Positions 51,940-61,851 are shown, numbered from the stretch's first letter. The stretch is 64,000 bases of DNA from Enterococcus_K sp051713825 (GCF_051713825.1 NZ_JBIOQR010000001.1:2790001-2854000), one strand, 5' to 3'. The notes: generated by a model not told the origin, from the sequence alone. Translations and numbers: made by a program.

Positions 51940-53091
51940 CTACGCCCCCCAAACCTCTTCTGCAATGGATTTGACAAAAGCAATCTTTTGCCACTGCTCC
52001 TCTTCAGTCAAAATATTTCCTTCCTCAGTCGAAGCAAAACCACACTGAGTGCTCAAACATAAATCATCTAAAGGTACATAGGTTGTCGCTTCATGAATTC
52101 GATCAATCACATCTTGACGATTTTCTAACACGCCACTTTTGGATGTAATTAACCCTAGCACGACTTTTTTATTTTCGATATGTTTTAACGGCTCAAATCC
52201 ACCTGAACGGTCACTGTCATATTCTAAGTAATAAGCATCAACTTGTTCTTCGCCAAACAAAGCATCCGCCACATCTTCATAACCACCTGATGCAGCCCAA
52301 GTAGAATGATAATTTCCGCGACACACATGCGTGGTAACGGCCAAATCTTCTGGTAGCCCCTCAAAAACAGCATTATTTGTTGCTAGATAAAGTTTTTTCA
52401 ACTCGTTTCGAACTTCTTTTTCATCTGTAGTGCCTTGTGTATCCGCAATAAAACCTTTAGGTAAAGGAGCCACTAAAACACCCCATGTACAATCGTCAAA
52501 CTGAATCACTCGTGCACCTGCTGCATATAAGTCAGAGATGACCTGTTTGTATGCTTGTGTAATATCTGCCACAAGATCCTCCACACTCGCATAAAATTCA
52601 TCCACTGTAGCACGATTGTCTGGACTTAGTAACTCAACTAAAAGCTGAGCCGGCGCGGGAATAGTTTGTTTCACTTCGATACCTTCTGATGTATGCGCTC
52701 GAGTAAATTTATAGTCGGCAACAAAGGGGTGATTTTCTCCTGAGATTTTCCCTGTGACAATCACTGTTCCTGGTCTTGTTTCCTCACCATGGAAAAAGTA
52801 GCCATGATTCGGTACATGAAAGGAGATTCCTTTTAAGCCCCAAAAGAAATCAAGATGCCACCAGCTACGACGAAACTCACCATCTGTAACGGCCTTTAGT
52901 CCTACTTGCTCTTGTTTTTTTATTAAAGAGATAATTTCTTGATCTTCAACAGCTCTCAATTCTTCTTGAGTAATTTCCCCCGCTTCAAGTGCTTTTCGGG
53001 CATCCTTTAGCGCTTGTGTTCTCAGATAACTTCCTACCACATCATAGCGGTAAGGTGAAACGGTACGTTTTGTTAGTGTTTGATTGGTCAT
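51940..53091 (-). CDS. MetE C-terminal-like cobalamin-independent methyltransferase (YxjG/YxjH type)
   Basis: 383 residues, a single TIM-barrel domain like the C-terminal half of MetE. Zinc-site motifs are seen in VCRGNYHSTW (His/Cys) and in the late DLCLSTQCGFAST (Cys). Proteins of this YxjG/YxjH group likely transfer a methyl group to homocysteine. The T-box upstream with an AUG specifier independently supports a methionine role. Followed by luxS, whose product is homocysteine. Confidence 0.85.
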   Translation of the reverse strand: MTNQTLTKRTVSPYRYDVVGSYLRTQALKDARKALEAGEITQEELRAVEDQEIISLIKKQEQVGLKAVTDGEFRRSWWHLDFFWGLKGISFHVPNHGYFFHGEETRPGTVIVTGKISGENHPFVADYKFTRAHTSEGIEVKQTIPAPAQLLVELLSPDNRATVDEFYASVEDLVADITQAYKQVISDLYAAGARVIQFDDCTWGVLVAPLPKGFIADTQGTTDEKEVRNELKKLYLATNNAVFEGLPEDLAVTTHVCRGNYHSTWAASGGYEDVADALFGEEQVDAYYLEYDSDRSGGFEPLKHIENKKVVLGLITSKSGVLENRQDVIDRIHEATTYVPLDDLCLSTQCGFASTEEGNILTEEEQWQKIAFVKSIAEEVWGA

Positions 53092-53130
53092 TTTTTATTC
53101 CTCCATTTTTTTATAAAATTAAAAAAAGCA

Positions 53131-53340
53131 CTCGTCCCTTTGCCTGCCGATTCTTCGACAAACAAAGGGACGAATGCTTTTCGCGTTACCACCCTCATTT
53201 ATACTTCCCTCACGGAAAAAGTACCTCATCGGTTCCTGTTGAAACCCGGCAATATAACGGTTGCACCCGTTCATATGGCGTGAACCATATAAAAACTCAG
53301 AGCTCATCTTCACAAACTTGCTCAGTTCCCTTTCTCACCA
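53131..53340 (-). promoter_or_regulatory. T-box riboswitch, methionine (AUG specifier)
   Basis: Read on the minus strand: stem I with the AGAGAACCCGGATGGTGAG element (about 53350-53332), specifier ATG followed by a purine at 53307-53305, T-box sequence AGGGTGGTAACGCG at 53195-53182, and a terminator whose arms are at 53161-53181 and 53131-53151 (CGTCCCTTTG/CAAAGGGACG), followed by seven T. Uncharged tRNA-Met would stabilise the antiterminator and allow expression of the MetE-like gene and luxS. Stem I extends upstream to about 53400. Confidence 0.85.
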
Positions 53341-53416
53341 TCCGGGTTCTCTTGCCTCAGCGTATTTGTTACTCTTCTCTTCAATGTAAATTAAAATTCA
53401 ATTAGATGTTGAGGTT

Positions 53417-53445
53417 AGTTTACTTCTTGAATTTTCATTTGTCAA
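53417..53445 (-). promoter_or_regulatory. Promoter of the T-box operon
   Basis: Minus-strand -35 TTGACA (53445-53440) and -10 TAAACT (53422-53417), 17-bp spacing, just upstream of the T-box leader. Confidence 0.65.
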
Positions 53446-53453
53446 CTACTTTT

Positions 53454-54287
53454 TTAATCTTTCCATTTTCCAGAGACCAAAATTCCAAAGTGGTCACTGA
53501 CAATTGGTGTCTCTTTTCCATCAAAAATGACTTCATAATTTGAGACCTCAAACAACTCAGAGGTAAAAATATAATCAATGCGTAAACGCTCGTTATTATT
53601 TTCCCAGCCGTCGATAATCTTTTCAACGGTCGCGTCTCCGACTATCTCTTCAGCAAGCAAGTAAGAGTCAGTAAGTGGTAGTTGACTAGCCAACACTTGG
53701 CCGTAGCCTTCACCTATGATATGTGCAGGATTATTCAAATCCCCTAGCATAAATATTGGCTGTCTCTTTTTTGAAAGAAGCTCCTTTGTGTTTCGCCACT
53801 CATAAGAAAAGCCACTGTTTTGATCAATCCACCAAGAAAAATGGCTACTCATCACATAAATAGTTTTCCCACCTAGCTCAGTTGTGGCTCCTATTAGGCA
53901 GCGTGTATGATAATCCGTAAACTCTTTTGTCTCTGAAACAACCAACGATTCCGCTTCAAGTGGAGTCTTAGATAGAATGGCCGCGCCTTCTTCATAGATG
54001 TCATAACCAATATGACTGGGCATCCAACACCAATGATAGTTACTGCCTAATTCTTTGAGACGTTTGACCAGTAAATAGGCAAAATTATCTTCATGTATAG
54101 CTACTTGTTTAACTGTCGGATGAAAGGTTTCATCTAAAGTAACCTTTGCACTATCGATACGTTGATTTACTTCCTGTAAAGCAATCACAGCGACATCCTT
54201 TGCATGAATGACTTGTGCTAGAGCCTCTAATTTATCTAAAGGCTTTTCTTCAATCCAACTATGGGTATTCAGTGTCAGTAAATTCAT
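53454..54287 (-). CDS. mapP: Maltose-6'-phosphate phosphatase MapP (EEP family)
   Basis: 277 residues of the endonuclease/exonuclease/phosphatase fold: LNTHSW at the start, metal-binding Glu in LQEVN, GDLNNP, and the C-terminal SDHFGI with catalytic His. In E. faecalis the gene directly downstream of malT encodes MapP, which removes phosphate from the maltose-6'-phosphate made by the PTS so that maltose phosphorylase can act. Here it occupies exactly that place, 118 bp after malT on the same strand, so assignment by family plus context is strong. Confidence 0.85.
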   Translation of the reverse strand: MNLLTLNTHSWIEEKPLDKLEALAQVIHAKDVAVIALQEVNQRIDSAKVTLDETFHPTVKQVAIHEDNFAYLLVKRLKELGSNYHWCWMPSHIGYDIYEEGAAILSKTPLEAESLVVSETKEFTDYHTRCLIGATTELGGKTIYVMSSHFSWWIDQNSGFSYEWRNTKELLSKKRQPIFMLGDLNNPAHIIGEGYGQVLASQLPLTDSYLLAEEIVGDATVEKIIDGWENNNERLRIDYIFTSELFEVSNYEVIFDGKETPIVSDHFGILVSGKWKD

Positions 54288-54405
54288 ATCCCCACTCCTT
54301 TTGTTCTCTTACTAGATTGAAAGACCATGACATGAGTCACAGCCTTTCCTTTGTTATTTTACACTAATTTTTCTGTTTCTTTAGCAAACTCTTGGTACTT
54401 TTTAT

Positions 54406-56577
54406 TTAGATGTTTAGGTAGCCCACGTTTGACTTAGCGGGCATTTCTCCCGTCTTCATCAGATGGTACTCAGCTATTTTCTCTCCGTTTGTAAAGACCA
54501 CTAACATTGTTGTCATTTTGCCTGCTGCTTTAATTTTTTCTAAGTCAGCATTTGCGATTGGAGTCGAAGCCGTCACTTCTTGCCCTTCTGAAACGAAAAT
54601 TTCGAAAGCTGTTTCCTTCATTTCCACCGTATCAATTCCCATATGGATTAGAACATCCACACCATCAGCTGTTTGAATCCCTAGTGCATGTTTTGTCGGG
54701 AAAATGCTGACGATTTTCCCAGAGACTGGCGCATAAATTTTGTTATCTGTTGGAATTACGGCAAATCCGTCACCCATCATTTTTTGTGAAAAGACTTGAT
54801 CATCAACTTCCTCAATAGGAATGACTGTTCCATCAACTAATGAAAACAACTCTTCTTTTTTGCCCAGGAAGGCTTGCGTTGTTGTATGAGCAGCTGTAGG
54901 AGCAGGTGTTCCCTCAGATTTAGGAATAGCAACTCCTGAGTTTAATAGATCTTCAATATCTGATTTTAAAACGTCCGCTTTCGGTCCATAAACCGCTTGA
55001 ACGCCATTATCCTTGACAATCAAGCCCATTGCTCCAGCTTTTTTCCAAGCTTCTTCTTTGGCGACCTTGTCATGGGCGTTGACACTTACACGCAGTCGAG
55101 TCATACACGCGTCAACCTCTTTAATGTTTTCGCGACCGCCTAGTAAATTGATAATATCAATCACTTGTTGATTGGCAGTTGAGGCGTTTCCTGAAGTTTC
55201 ATTGGTTTCTACTGCTTCCCCATCGTAGTTCCCATTTCTACCTGGCGTTGCATAGTTAAATTTTTTAATTAAGAAATTTGCTATAAAATAAGTCACAACT
55301 GCAAAAAGAATCACCATCAAAACAAAGTTAATCAAATCGCCACCAAGACCAGCTTTAATTGCTAGTGGTGTTCGAGTCAACAATTCAATATTTCCAAATG
55401 AGTGCACACGTAAAGATAGAATATCCGCCATGGCAAAAGCGAGTCCTTGAATGATCGAATACACGATATATAAAGGCACCGCAGCAAACATAAACATAAA
55501 TTCAAGTGGTTCTGTCACACCTGTTAAGAACACGGCTAAAGCTGCCGAAAAATACATTGATTTATAATTCTTCCGTTTATCTGCATCGACATTTTTGTAC
55601 ATCGCATAAGAAAGTCCCATCAAAATACCAGATGAACCAATCATTTGACCTACTTTAAAACGAGCTGGCGTCCAATTTTCTAAAACGAAATTATATTGAG
55701 ACATATCGCCTGCCCCTTTTAAGTTCACTAGGTCTGTAGCCCATGCAAGCCATAGTGGATCTTGACCGAAGACTTGTGTGCCCGCTTGTGCACCAGAAAG
55801 AATTTCGTACGTTCCGCCGAGCTGAGTATAGTTGATTGGAATCGTCAGCATGTGGTGCAAACCAAATGGTAACAACAGACGCTCCAATGTCCCATATAGG
55901 AACGGGGCTAACACTGGGGCTGTATCTTGCGACTGAGCAATCCATAAACCAAAGTTGTTAATTCCCGCTTGAATATAAGGCCACACAACTGCCAGTAACA
56001 AAGCGACAATAGTGGACCAAAGAATGACCACAAACGGCACAAACCGTTTCCCATTAAAGAAAGAAAGAGCATCAGGTAATTTTCTAAAGTTATAGTATTT
56101 GTTGAAGGCCATAGCACCCACAAACCCGGCGATAATCCCAACGAAGACCCCCATATTTAAAGCAGGTGCTTCTAGAACACTTGTAAAGAATCCTTTAACC
56201 ATAATCTTTGTTCCAAATAAGGTATGTGTATAGGCTTCTTCATTGGCTAACATCTCACTAGTTACACCAAAGATGGCGCCAGTGATTCGATTAATTAAAA
56301 CAAAAGAAATCCCAGCAGCAAATGCTCCACCTGCACGTTCCTTAGCCCAGCTTCCGCCAATCGCTAAAGCAAATAGTAAATGTAGGTTGCCGATAATCCC
56401 CCAACCTAATGTTTCAATCACACTCCCTGTTGTCACGAGTGGTGCCCAATCAGGATTAATTAGTGGGATTGATTTCCCTATACTAATCATTAACCCGGCA
56501 GCAGGCATCACTGCCACAACAACCATTAAGGCTTTTCCAAACTTTTGCCAAAATTCAAAACTAAATAACTTTTTCAT
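54406..56577 (-). CDS. malT: Maltose-type PTS permease EIICBA (MalT)
   Basis: 723 residues from the ATG at 56577 (AAGGAG upstream; GCGG separates it). IIC domain with about 10 helices (1-430), IIB domain with the phosphocysteine in DACMTRLRV (about 490-500), and IIA domain with His645 in LIHMGIDTV. It takes up and phosphorylates maltose to maltose-6'-phosphate. Divergent from malP with LacI-type operators over the promoters; mapP follows. Confidence 0.9.
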   Translation of the reverse strand: MKKLFSFEFWQKFGKALMVVVAVMPAAGLMISIGKSIPLINPDWAPLVTTGSVIETLGWGIIGNLHLLFALAIGGSWAKERAGGAFAAGISFVLINRITGAIFGVTSEMLANEEAYTHTLFGTKIMVKGFFTSVLEAPALNMGVFVGIIAGFVGAMAFNKYYNFRKLPDALSFFNGKRFVPFVVILWSTIVALLLAVVWPYIQAGINNFGLWIAQSQDTAPVLAPFLYGTLERLLLPFGLHHMLTIPINYTQLGGTYEILSGAQAGTQVFGQDPLWLAWATDLVNLKGAGDMSQYNFVLENWTPARFKVGQMIGSSGILMGLSYAMYKNVDADKRKNYKSMYFSAALAVFLTGVTEPLEFMFMFAAVPLYIVYSIIQGLAFAMADILSLRVHSFGNIELLTRTPLAIKAGLGGDLINFVLMVILFAVVTYFIANFLIKKFNYATPGRNGNYDGEAVETNETSGNASTANQQVIDIINLLGGRENIKEVDACMTRLRVSVNAHDKVAKEEAWKKAGAMGLIVKDNGVQAVYGPKADVLKSDIEDLLNSGVAIPKSEGTPAPTAAHTTTQAFLGKKEELFSLVDGTVIPIEEVDDQVFSQKMMGDGFAVIPTDNKIYAPVSGKIVSIFPTKHALGIQTADGVDVLIHMGIDTVEMKETAFEIFVSEGQEVTASTPIANADLEKIKAAGKMTTMLVVFTNGEKIAEYHLMKTGEMPAKSNVGYLNI

Positions 56578-56592
56578 ACTTTCCGCTCCTTT

Positions 56593-56608
56593 GCGCAATC
56601 GGTTTCGT
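56593..56608. promoter_or_regulatory. MalR operator at the malT promoter
   Basis: GCGCAATCGGTTTCGT, imperfect palindrome of LacI type, closely similar to the malP operator at 56769; it lies between the malT -10 box and start codon, where bound repressor would block elongation. Confidence 0.7.
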
Positions 56609-56618
56609 TTACAAAACT

Positions 56619-56647
56619 ATTATAGCGACTAAATTATTTTTTGTAAA
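56619..56647 (-). promoter_or_regulatory. malT promoter
   Basis: Minus-strand -35 TTTACA (56647-56642) and -10 TATAAT (56624-56619), 17-bp spacing. Confidence 0.75.
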
Positions 56648-56761
56648 CAGAAAAAGAAAATTCTTTTGTTAAAGATACGTCCTAAAAAATCGAAATGGAT
56701 ATCACAGACGCTTTGGCAATCGCTTTTGTTGCGCCATCGATAATATTTCGTAGCAAAGGTA

Positions 56762-56791
56762 TTGACTAACGCAACCGATTGCGTTTATTAT
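56762..56791 (+). promoter_or_regulatory. malP promoter with MalR operator in the spacer
   Basis: -35 TTGACT (56762-56767), -10 TATTAT (56786-56791), 18-bp spacing. The spacer contains ACGCAACCGATTGCGT (56769-56784), a LacI-type palindrome. A repressor bound there excludes RNA polymerase. A related half site, GGCAATCGCTTTTG, lies at 56715-56728. Confidence 0.75.
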
Positions 56792-56821
56792 TAAGACATA
56801 AAAGAAATAGGAGGAAATCAA

Positions 56822-59119
56822 ATGAAACAAATGCACCGATTATTCGAAGTAGATCCATGGAAAGTTTCTACACATACATTAGATAAAAAAGAACGTCGCT
56901 TACAAGAATCTTTAACTAGTTTAGGTAATGGTTATATGGGAATGCGTGGTAATTTTGAGGAAGCTTACTCAGGAGATCATCACCAAGGTAGTTATCTTGC
57001 AGGCGTTTGGTACCCTGATAAAACGCGTGTTGGTTGGTGGAAAAACGGCTATCCCGATTATTTTGGGAAAGTGATTAATAGTGTGAACTACATTGCTATG
57101 GACATCTCAATCAATGGACAAGCAGTCGACCTCTATGCAGTTGAACCTGAAGATTTTTACTTAGAGCTTGATATGAAAACGGGCATTCTTTCTCGCCGTT
57201 TCACAATTACACAAGGTGGCGCTACGGTTCGTTTTACATTTGAACGTTTTTTGAGTATTGTCCAAAAAGAAATGGCCATGATTCATCTATCCGCAGAGGT
57301 TTTAATGGGGACAGCAGAAATCACTGTTGTTTCTAAGTTAGACGGCAATGTCCAGAATGAAGATAGCAACTACGAGGAACATTTTTGGGAGCCAAAAGGT
57401 GCCAGCTCCTTAGAGTTATTTTCTTATTTAAGTACACAAACAATTCCTAATGCGTTTGGAATTGAGCAGTTTAGCGTGACCTCAGCAATGAGACACAAGT
57501 GCCACTGTAATCAAGACTATGTGCGGACAGTTTCAACAGAGACTCACCCGCTAGTCGTCGAAGAAAGCTTTTTATTCAAACTGAAGGAAAATGATTCTTT
57601 TGAACTGACAAAACAAGTCTTAGTCCTAACAAGTCGTGACGTTCCAGAGGCTTCACAGGTCACTGAATTAACCTCCCTTTTTGGCAAATTAACACTTGAC
57701 TATGCGCCACATAGAGATGCCCAGATCAAAGCTTGGGCTACTCGTTGGGAGCTAGCAGATGTGGTGATTGAAGGTGATCCTGAAGCGCAACAAGGAATTC
57801 GGTTTAATTTATTCCAATTGTTTGCTACTTACTACGGTGAGGACGAACGTTTAAATATTGGACCAAAAGGCTTTACTGGTGAAAAATACGGCGGGGCAAC
57901 CTATTGGGATACAGAAGCTTATGCGGTTCCTTTGTACTTAGCTTTGGCTGACCCATCTGTGACTGAAAATTTACTGACTTATCGTCACAACCAATTACCG
58001 CAAGCACAACATAATGCTCGCCAGCAAGGGTTAAACGGCGCTTTATATCCAATGGTGACCTTTACTGGTGTGGAATGTCACAACGAGTGGGAAATAACCT
58101 TTGAAGAGATCCATAGAAATGGCGCAATTGCTTACGCTATCTACAATTATACAAACTATACGGGCGATTCTTCTTACTTGAAAGAGAAAGGTTTAGAAGT
58201 TTTGACGGAAATAGCTCGTTTTTGGGCAGACCGTGTACACTATTCAAAACGTGCGCAAAAATACATGATTCACGGCGTTACGGGTCCAAATGAATATGAA
58301 AATAATATCAATAATAACTGGTACACCAACACGATTGCAGCATGGGTATTACGCTATACACGCGAATCTTATTTAAAATACCAGAATAAAACATCTCTAA
58401 CAATTGACGAAGCTGAGCTGACAAAATGGCAAGAGATTGTTGAAAATATGTATTACCCAATGGATCAAGAATTAGGTCTCTTTGTTCAACATGATACCTT
58501 CTTAGATAAAGACTTGATGCCTGTTTCCGAGTTGAATTTAGAGGAGTTACCTTTAAACCAACACTGGTCATGGGATAAAATTCTTCGTTCTTGTTTCATC
58601 AAACAAGCCGATGTGTTGCAAGGAATTTATTTCTTTGGCGATCAGTATACATTAGAAGAAAAACGCAAAAACTTCGAGTTCTATGAGCCGATGACCGTTC
58701 ACGAGTCTTCTTTATCGCCTAGTATCCATGCCATTTTGGCTGCGGAGTTAGGTCTTGAAGAAAAAGCAATGGAAATGTATCAACGGACCGCTCGTTTAGA
58801 CTTGGATAACTACAACAATGACACAGAAGACGGCTTACACATCACCTCTATGACAGGTAGTTGGTTAGCCATTGTTCAAGGCTTCGCTCAAATGAAGACA
58901 GACAATGAAGCCCTAAGTTTTGCACCATTCTTACCAACGAATTGGCAGGCTTATGCGTTTCATATTAATTATCGGGGGCGCCTACTGTTAATTACTGTAA
59001 ATACGCAATCCGTTTCGCTTGAACTGGTCACTGGTGCCCCACTTGACGTGACACTGTATGATCAAAAAATTTCATTAACAGACAAAACAACTTTACCCCT
59101 AAGAAAGAAGGTTAAATAA
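56822..59119 (+). CDS. malP: Maltose phosphorylase (GH65)
   Basis: 765 residues. GH65 fold: N-terminal beta-sandwich, then the (alpha/alpha)6 barrel with the general acid Glu491 in GPNEYENN and the phosphate-binding region near the HESSLSP motif. It splits maltose with phosphate into glucose and beta-glucose-1-phosphate. AGGAGG lies eight bases upstream. First gene of the malP-pgmB-mutarotase-malR operon; pgmB starts right after its stop. Confidence 0.92.
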   Translation: MKQMHRLFEVDPWKVSTHTLDKKERRLQESLTSLGNGYMGMRGNFEEAYSGDHHQGSYLAGVWYPDKTRVGWWKNGYPDYFGKVINSVNYIAMDISINGQAVDLYAVEPEDFYLELDMKTGILSRRFTITQGGATVRFTFERFLSIVQKEMAMIHLSAEVLMGTAEITVVSKLDGNVQNEDSNYEEHFWEPKGASSLELFSYLSTQTIPNAFGIEQFSVTSAMRHKCHCNQDYVRTVSTETHPLVVEESFLFKLKENDSFELTKQVLVLTSRDVPEASQVTELTSLFGKLTLDYAPHRDAQIKAWATRWELADVVIEGDPEAQQGIRFNLFQLFATYYGEDERLNIGPKGFTGEKYGGATYWDTEAYAVPLYLALADPSVTENLLTYRHNQLPQAQHNARQQGLNGALYPMVTFTGVECHNEWEITFEEIHRNGAIAYAIYNYTNYTGDSSYLKEKGLEVLTEIARFWADRVHYSKRAQKYMIHGVTGPNEYENNINNNWYTNTIAAWVLRYTRESYLKYQNKTSLTIDEAELTKWQEIVENMYYPMDQELGLFVQHDTFLDKDLMPVSELNLEELPLNQHWSWDKILRSCFIKQADVLQGIYFFGDQYTLEEKRKNFEFYEPMTVHESSLSPSIHAILAAELGLEEKAMEMYQRTARLDLDNYNNDTEDGLHITSMTGSWLAIVQGFAQMKTDNEALSFAPFLPTNWQAYAFHINYRGRLLLITVNTQSVSLELVTGAPLDVTLYDQKISLTDKTTLPLRKKVK

Positions 59120-59794
59120 ATGTTTAAAGGTGTCTTATTCGATTTGGATGGTGTCATCACGGATACAGCGGAATATCATTACCGCGCTTGGAAAAAATTG
59201 GGTGAAGAAATTGGGATTACGATTGACCGTGCCTTTAACGAACAACTAAAAGGAGTCAGTCGTGAGGATTCTCTTTCACGCATGCTCGCTTATGGCGATA
59301 AAGAAAATGAATTTTCGACTGAAGAGTTTGCTGAAATGGCACAACGGAAAAACAAATATTACGTTGAAATGATTCAAGCAATCACGCCTCAAGATGTTTA
59401 CCCAGGGATTTTAGATTTACTAAAAAGTCTAAAGGCTGATGGAAAAAAAGTCGCCTTGGCCTCTGCAAGTAAAAACGGCCCCTTTCTTTTAAACAAAATG
59501 GAGATTGAAACGTATTTCGATGCAATTGCAGATCCAGCGAGTGTGAAAGCCGGTAAACCTGCGCCAGACATCTTTATTTTAGCAGCAAAAAAAGTGGGAC
59601 TAACACCAGAAGAATGTATCGGTGTTGAAGATGCGCAGGCTGGAATTGAAGCAATTAAAAAGAGTGGCGCCCTACCAATTGGCGTTGGTCGTGTGGAAGA
59701 CTTAGGGGCTGATATTGCCTTAGTGCCTGATACAACCAAACTGACTGTTGACTATTTGGTTGCACAATGGACTGACTCTTTTCATGAACATTAA
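59120..59794 (+). CDS. pgmB: Beta-phosphoglucomutase
   Basis: 224 residues, HAD family. The nucleophile Asp8 and acid/base Asp10 are in FDLDGVITD; the Ser in ALASASKNG and the metal-binding VEDAQAGIEA are present. It converts beta-glucose-1-phosphate from MalP to glucose-6-phosphate. Called malB in the E. faecalis mal operon. No gap after malP, and an 11-bp overlap with the mutarotase gene. Confidence 0.94.
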   Translation: MFKGVLFDLDGVITDTAEYHYRAWKKLGEEIGITIDRAFNEQLKGVSREDSLSRMLAYGDKENEFSTEEFAEMAQRKNKYYVEMIQAITPQDVYPGILDLLKSLKADGKKVALASASKNGPFLLNKMEIETYFDAIADPASVKAGKPAPDIFILAAKKVGLTPEECIGVEDAQAGIEAIKKSGALPIGVGRVEDLGADIALVPDTTKLTVDYLVAQWTDSFHEH

Positions 59795-60773
59795 GATTGA
59801 ACCACTTGCGAATCGTTTAGTTAAGATCACGCTAAGTAATGACTATCTAGTCGCTTCCTTCTATAACTTTGGTGCCAGAATGGATCAAATTCTGGCACCT
59901 GATAAAAAAGGAAAACTAGAAAATGTCCTGCTTTCCTTTGATCAACCGTCTGATTTACTCGCAGATAAAAGCTATTTTGGCGCAATCGTTGGACCCGTAG
60001 CTGGCCGAATCAAAGAAGCCGATTGGAACGGTTATTCCTTAGAAAAAAACTGTGGCGCACATCATATCCATGGTGGGTCTAAAGGGTGGGCTTATCAATT
60101 TTGGGAAGTTGAGACGATTAAAGAGGACCAGGCTATCGGTGTTCGTTTTCATTTGACAGACGATTACTCTGGTTATCCTGGTCCCATAATGGTCAGTGTT
60201 ACCTATAAATTATTCGCTCAAACACTTATCATGACGACAGAATATACCAGTCCAGAGACAACCATCGTTAATCCGACCAGTCATAGTTATTTCAACCTCT
60301 CAGGAGACGGCAAACGCGATTTGACCAGTCATGAGCTTTGTGTTCAAGCAGAGCATTTAGTCGCTGTAAATAACGAAAAACTACCAACTGGGAGACGCCT
60401 ATCTATGTCTGAAGCGCCTCTTGATTTTTCAACCACTCATTCGTTTGAAGAGATTCTCGCAACCTTTAAAGACGGACTAGATGATTGTTTTGTCTTAGAT
60501 AAAAATCAAACAAGTGCCTTGACTTTGAGTGAGCCTCTTTCAGGAAGAAAATTGACCGTAGCAACAACGAATCAAAGTGTGGTATTATTTTCTACGACCG
60601 GTTTTTGTGCGGAATTTTTAGTGAATGGTCGCCCGATGCACTCAAACTACGGACTTGCCATCGAACCACAACAAATTCCAGACATTATTCATCAGCCGTC
60701 TTGGGGCACAATTGAGCTTCATCCGCTACAGAAAAAACGAGAAGAAACCACCTATACTTTTTCTTGTCTATAA
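59784..60773 (+). CDS. galM: Aldose 1-epimerase (mutarotase)
   Basis: 329 residues from the ATG at 59784, overlapping the pgmB end; the longer open frame has no better start. Galactose-mutarotase fold with catalytic His in NPTSHSYFNL and late Glu in GLAIEPQQIPD. It equilibrates alpha and beta glucose released by MalP. Called malM in the E. faecalis mal operon. Confidence 0.88.
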   Translation: MNIKIEPLANRLVKITLSNDYLVASFYNFGARMDQILAPDKKGKLENVLLSFDQPSDLLADKSYFGAIVGPVAGRIKEADWNGYSLEKNCGAHHIHGGSKGWAYQFWEVETIKEDQAIGVRFHLTDDYSGYPGPIMVSVTYKLFAQTLIMTTEYTSPETTIVNPTSHSYFNLSGDGKRDLTSHELCVQAEHLVAVNNEKLPTGRRLSMSEAPLDFSTTHSFEEILATFKDGLDDCFVLDKNQTSALTLSEPLSGRKLTVATTNQSVVLFSTTGFCAEFLVNGRPMHSNYGLAIEPQQIPDIIHQPSWGTIELHPLQKKREETTYTFSCL

Positions 60774-60804
60774 AAATCAACTCAACAAAAAGGAGTGGCA
60801 AATA

Positions 60805-61851
60805 ATGACCATTACAGTAAAAGATGTGGCAAAACGAGCTGGCGTTGCCACCTCGACCGTTTCTCGCGTCATTAATGATCATCCAAGTATTTCAGAAGCG
60901 ACAAAAAAGAAAGTCCGCAAGGTAATGGATGAGTTGGGTTATGTGCCTAATATCGCTGCTCGAAACTTAGGAAAACGCACATCTAGTGCAATTGGTGTTA
61001 TTTTGCCACCCTTAGATTCGAAGGAACGAATTGGCAATCCCTTTTATTTAGAAATTATTGAAGCTATCAATGATGAGGCGCAAAAACACGAGATGACAAC
61101 AGCTATTGCAACTGCCAAAAGCTTTCCTCGTTTGTTAGAGAATGTTCAACGTATGCATCGTCAAAAACAAGTTGATGGGTTTATCCTTGTCTATTCTGAC
61201 CAGGATGATTTGGTCATCAATTATCTGTACGAAAATAAGATTCCCTTTACCTTAGTGGGACAGCCTTATAAACATGAGGAAGAAATTGTTTATGTCGATA
61301 ACGACAATCAGCTATTAGGAAAACACGCAACAGATTATCTTTTGCAAAAACAACATAAAAACATTCTATTTATCACCAATACAACGCATGAAAGTGTCTA
61401 TTTTGAACGCTACTTTGGTTATCAAAAGGCCATGATGCTCGCAGGTTTGCCAGCTCTTTCTAGCATTGCATTAGAACAACCCGAAGATTATGTTCGCTTT
61501 GAACAGGTGCTAAAAGAAAGCCAAGCGACAGCTGCTGTTGTGATTGACGATATCTTTGCACTTCGAATTATTCAATTGGTAGAAATGTTTGGTTATTCGG
61601 TTCCGGAAGACTTTTCTGTTATTAGTTTTAATAATTCCATCTTTTCAACATTAATGCATCCTTACTTAACCAGTATCGATGTTGATGTCTCTGAGCTTGG
61701 AACCATGGCTATGAGAAAACTGATGGACCAAATTCATGAAGTGTTGACAACGGGTGTTCGTTTAGTCGTCCCTCATCATCTCGTCAAACGTGAGACAGTC
61801 GTCCCCTTTCAGAACAGGTCCATGACTGAAGCCAATAACTCCGAAGAATAA
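60805..61851 (+). CDS. malR: LacI-family regulator MalR
   Basis: 348 residues from the ATG at 60805 (AGGAG upstream); the long open extension before it overlaps galM out of frame. N-terminal LacI HTH (TVKDVAKRAGVATSTVSRVI) and a periplasmic-binding-protein-like effector domain. It is the last gene of the maltose operon and the likely ligand of the operators at 56593 and 56769. Confidence 0.93.
   Translation: MTITVKDVAKRAGVATSTVSRVINDHPSISEATKKKVRKVMDELGYVPNIAARNLGKRTSSAIGVILPPLDSKERIGNPFYLEIIEAINDEAQKHEMTTAIATAKSFPRLLENVQRMHRQKQVDGFILVYSDQDDLVINYLYENKIPFTLVGQPYKHEEEIVYVDNDNQLLGKHATDYLLQKQHKNILFITNTTHESVYFERYFGYQKAMMLAGLPALSSIALEQPEDYVRFEQVLKESQATAAVVIDDIFALRIIQLVEMFGYSVPEDFSVISFNNSIFSTLMHPYLTSIDVDVSELGTMAMRKLMDQIHEVLTTGVRLVVPHHLVKRETVVPFQNRSMTEANNSEE

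Noticed and set aside
53080..53405. Open frames on both strands over the T-box region
   Set aside because: The region is explained by a T-box leader; the frames have no family features.
60625..60804. N-terminal extension of MalR
   Set aside because: Sequence overlaps the mutarotase gene in another frame; the proper LacI start with ribosome site is at 60805.
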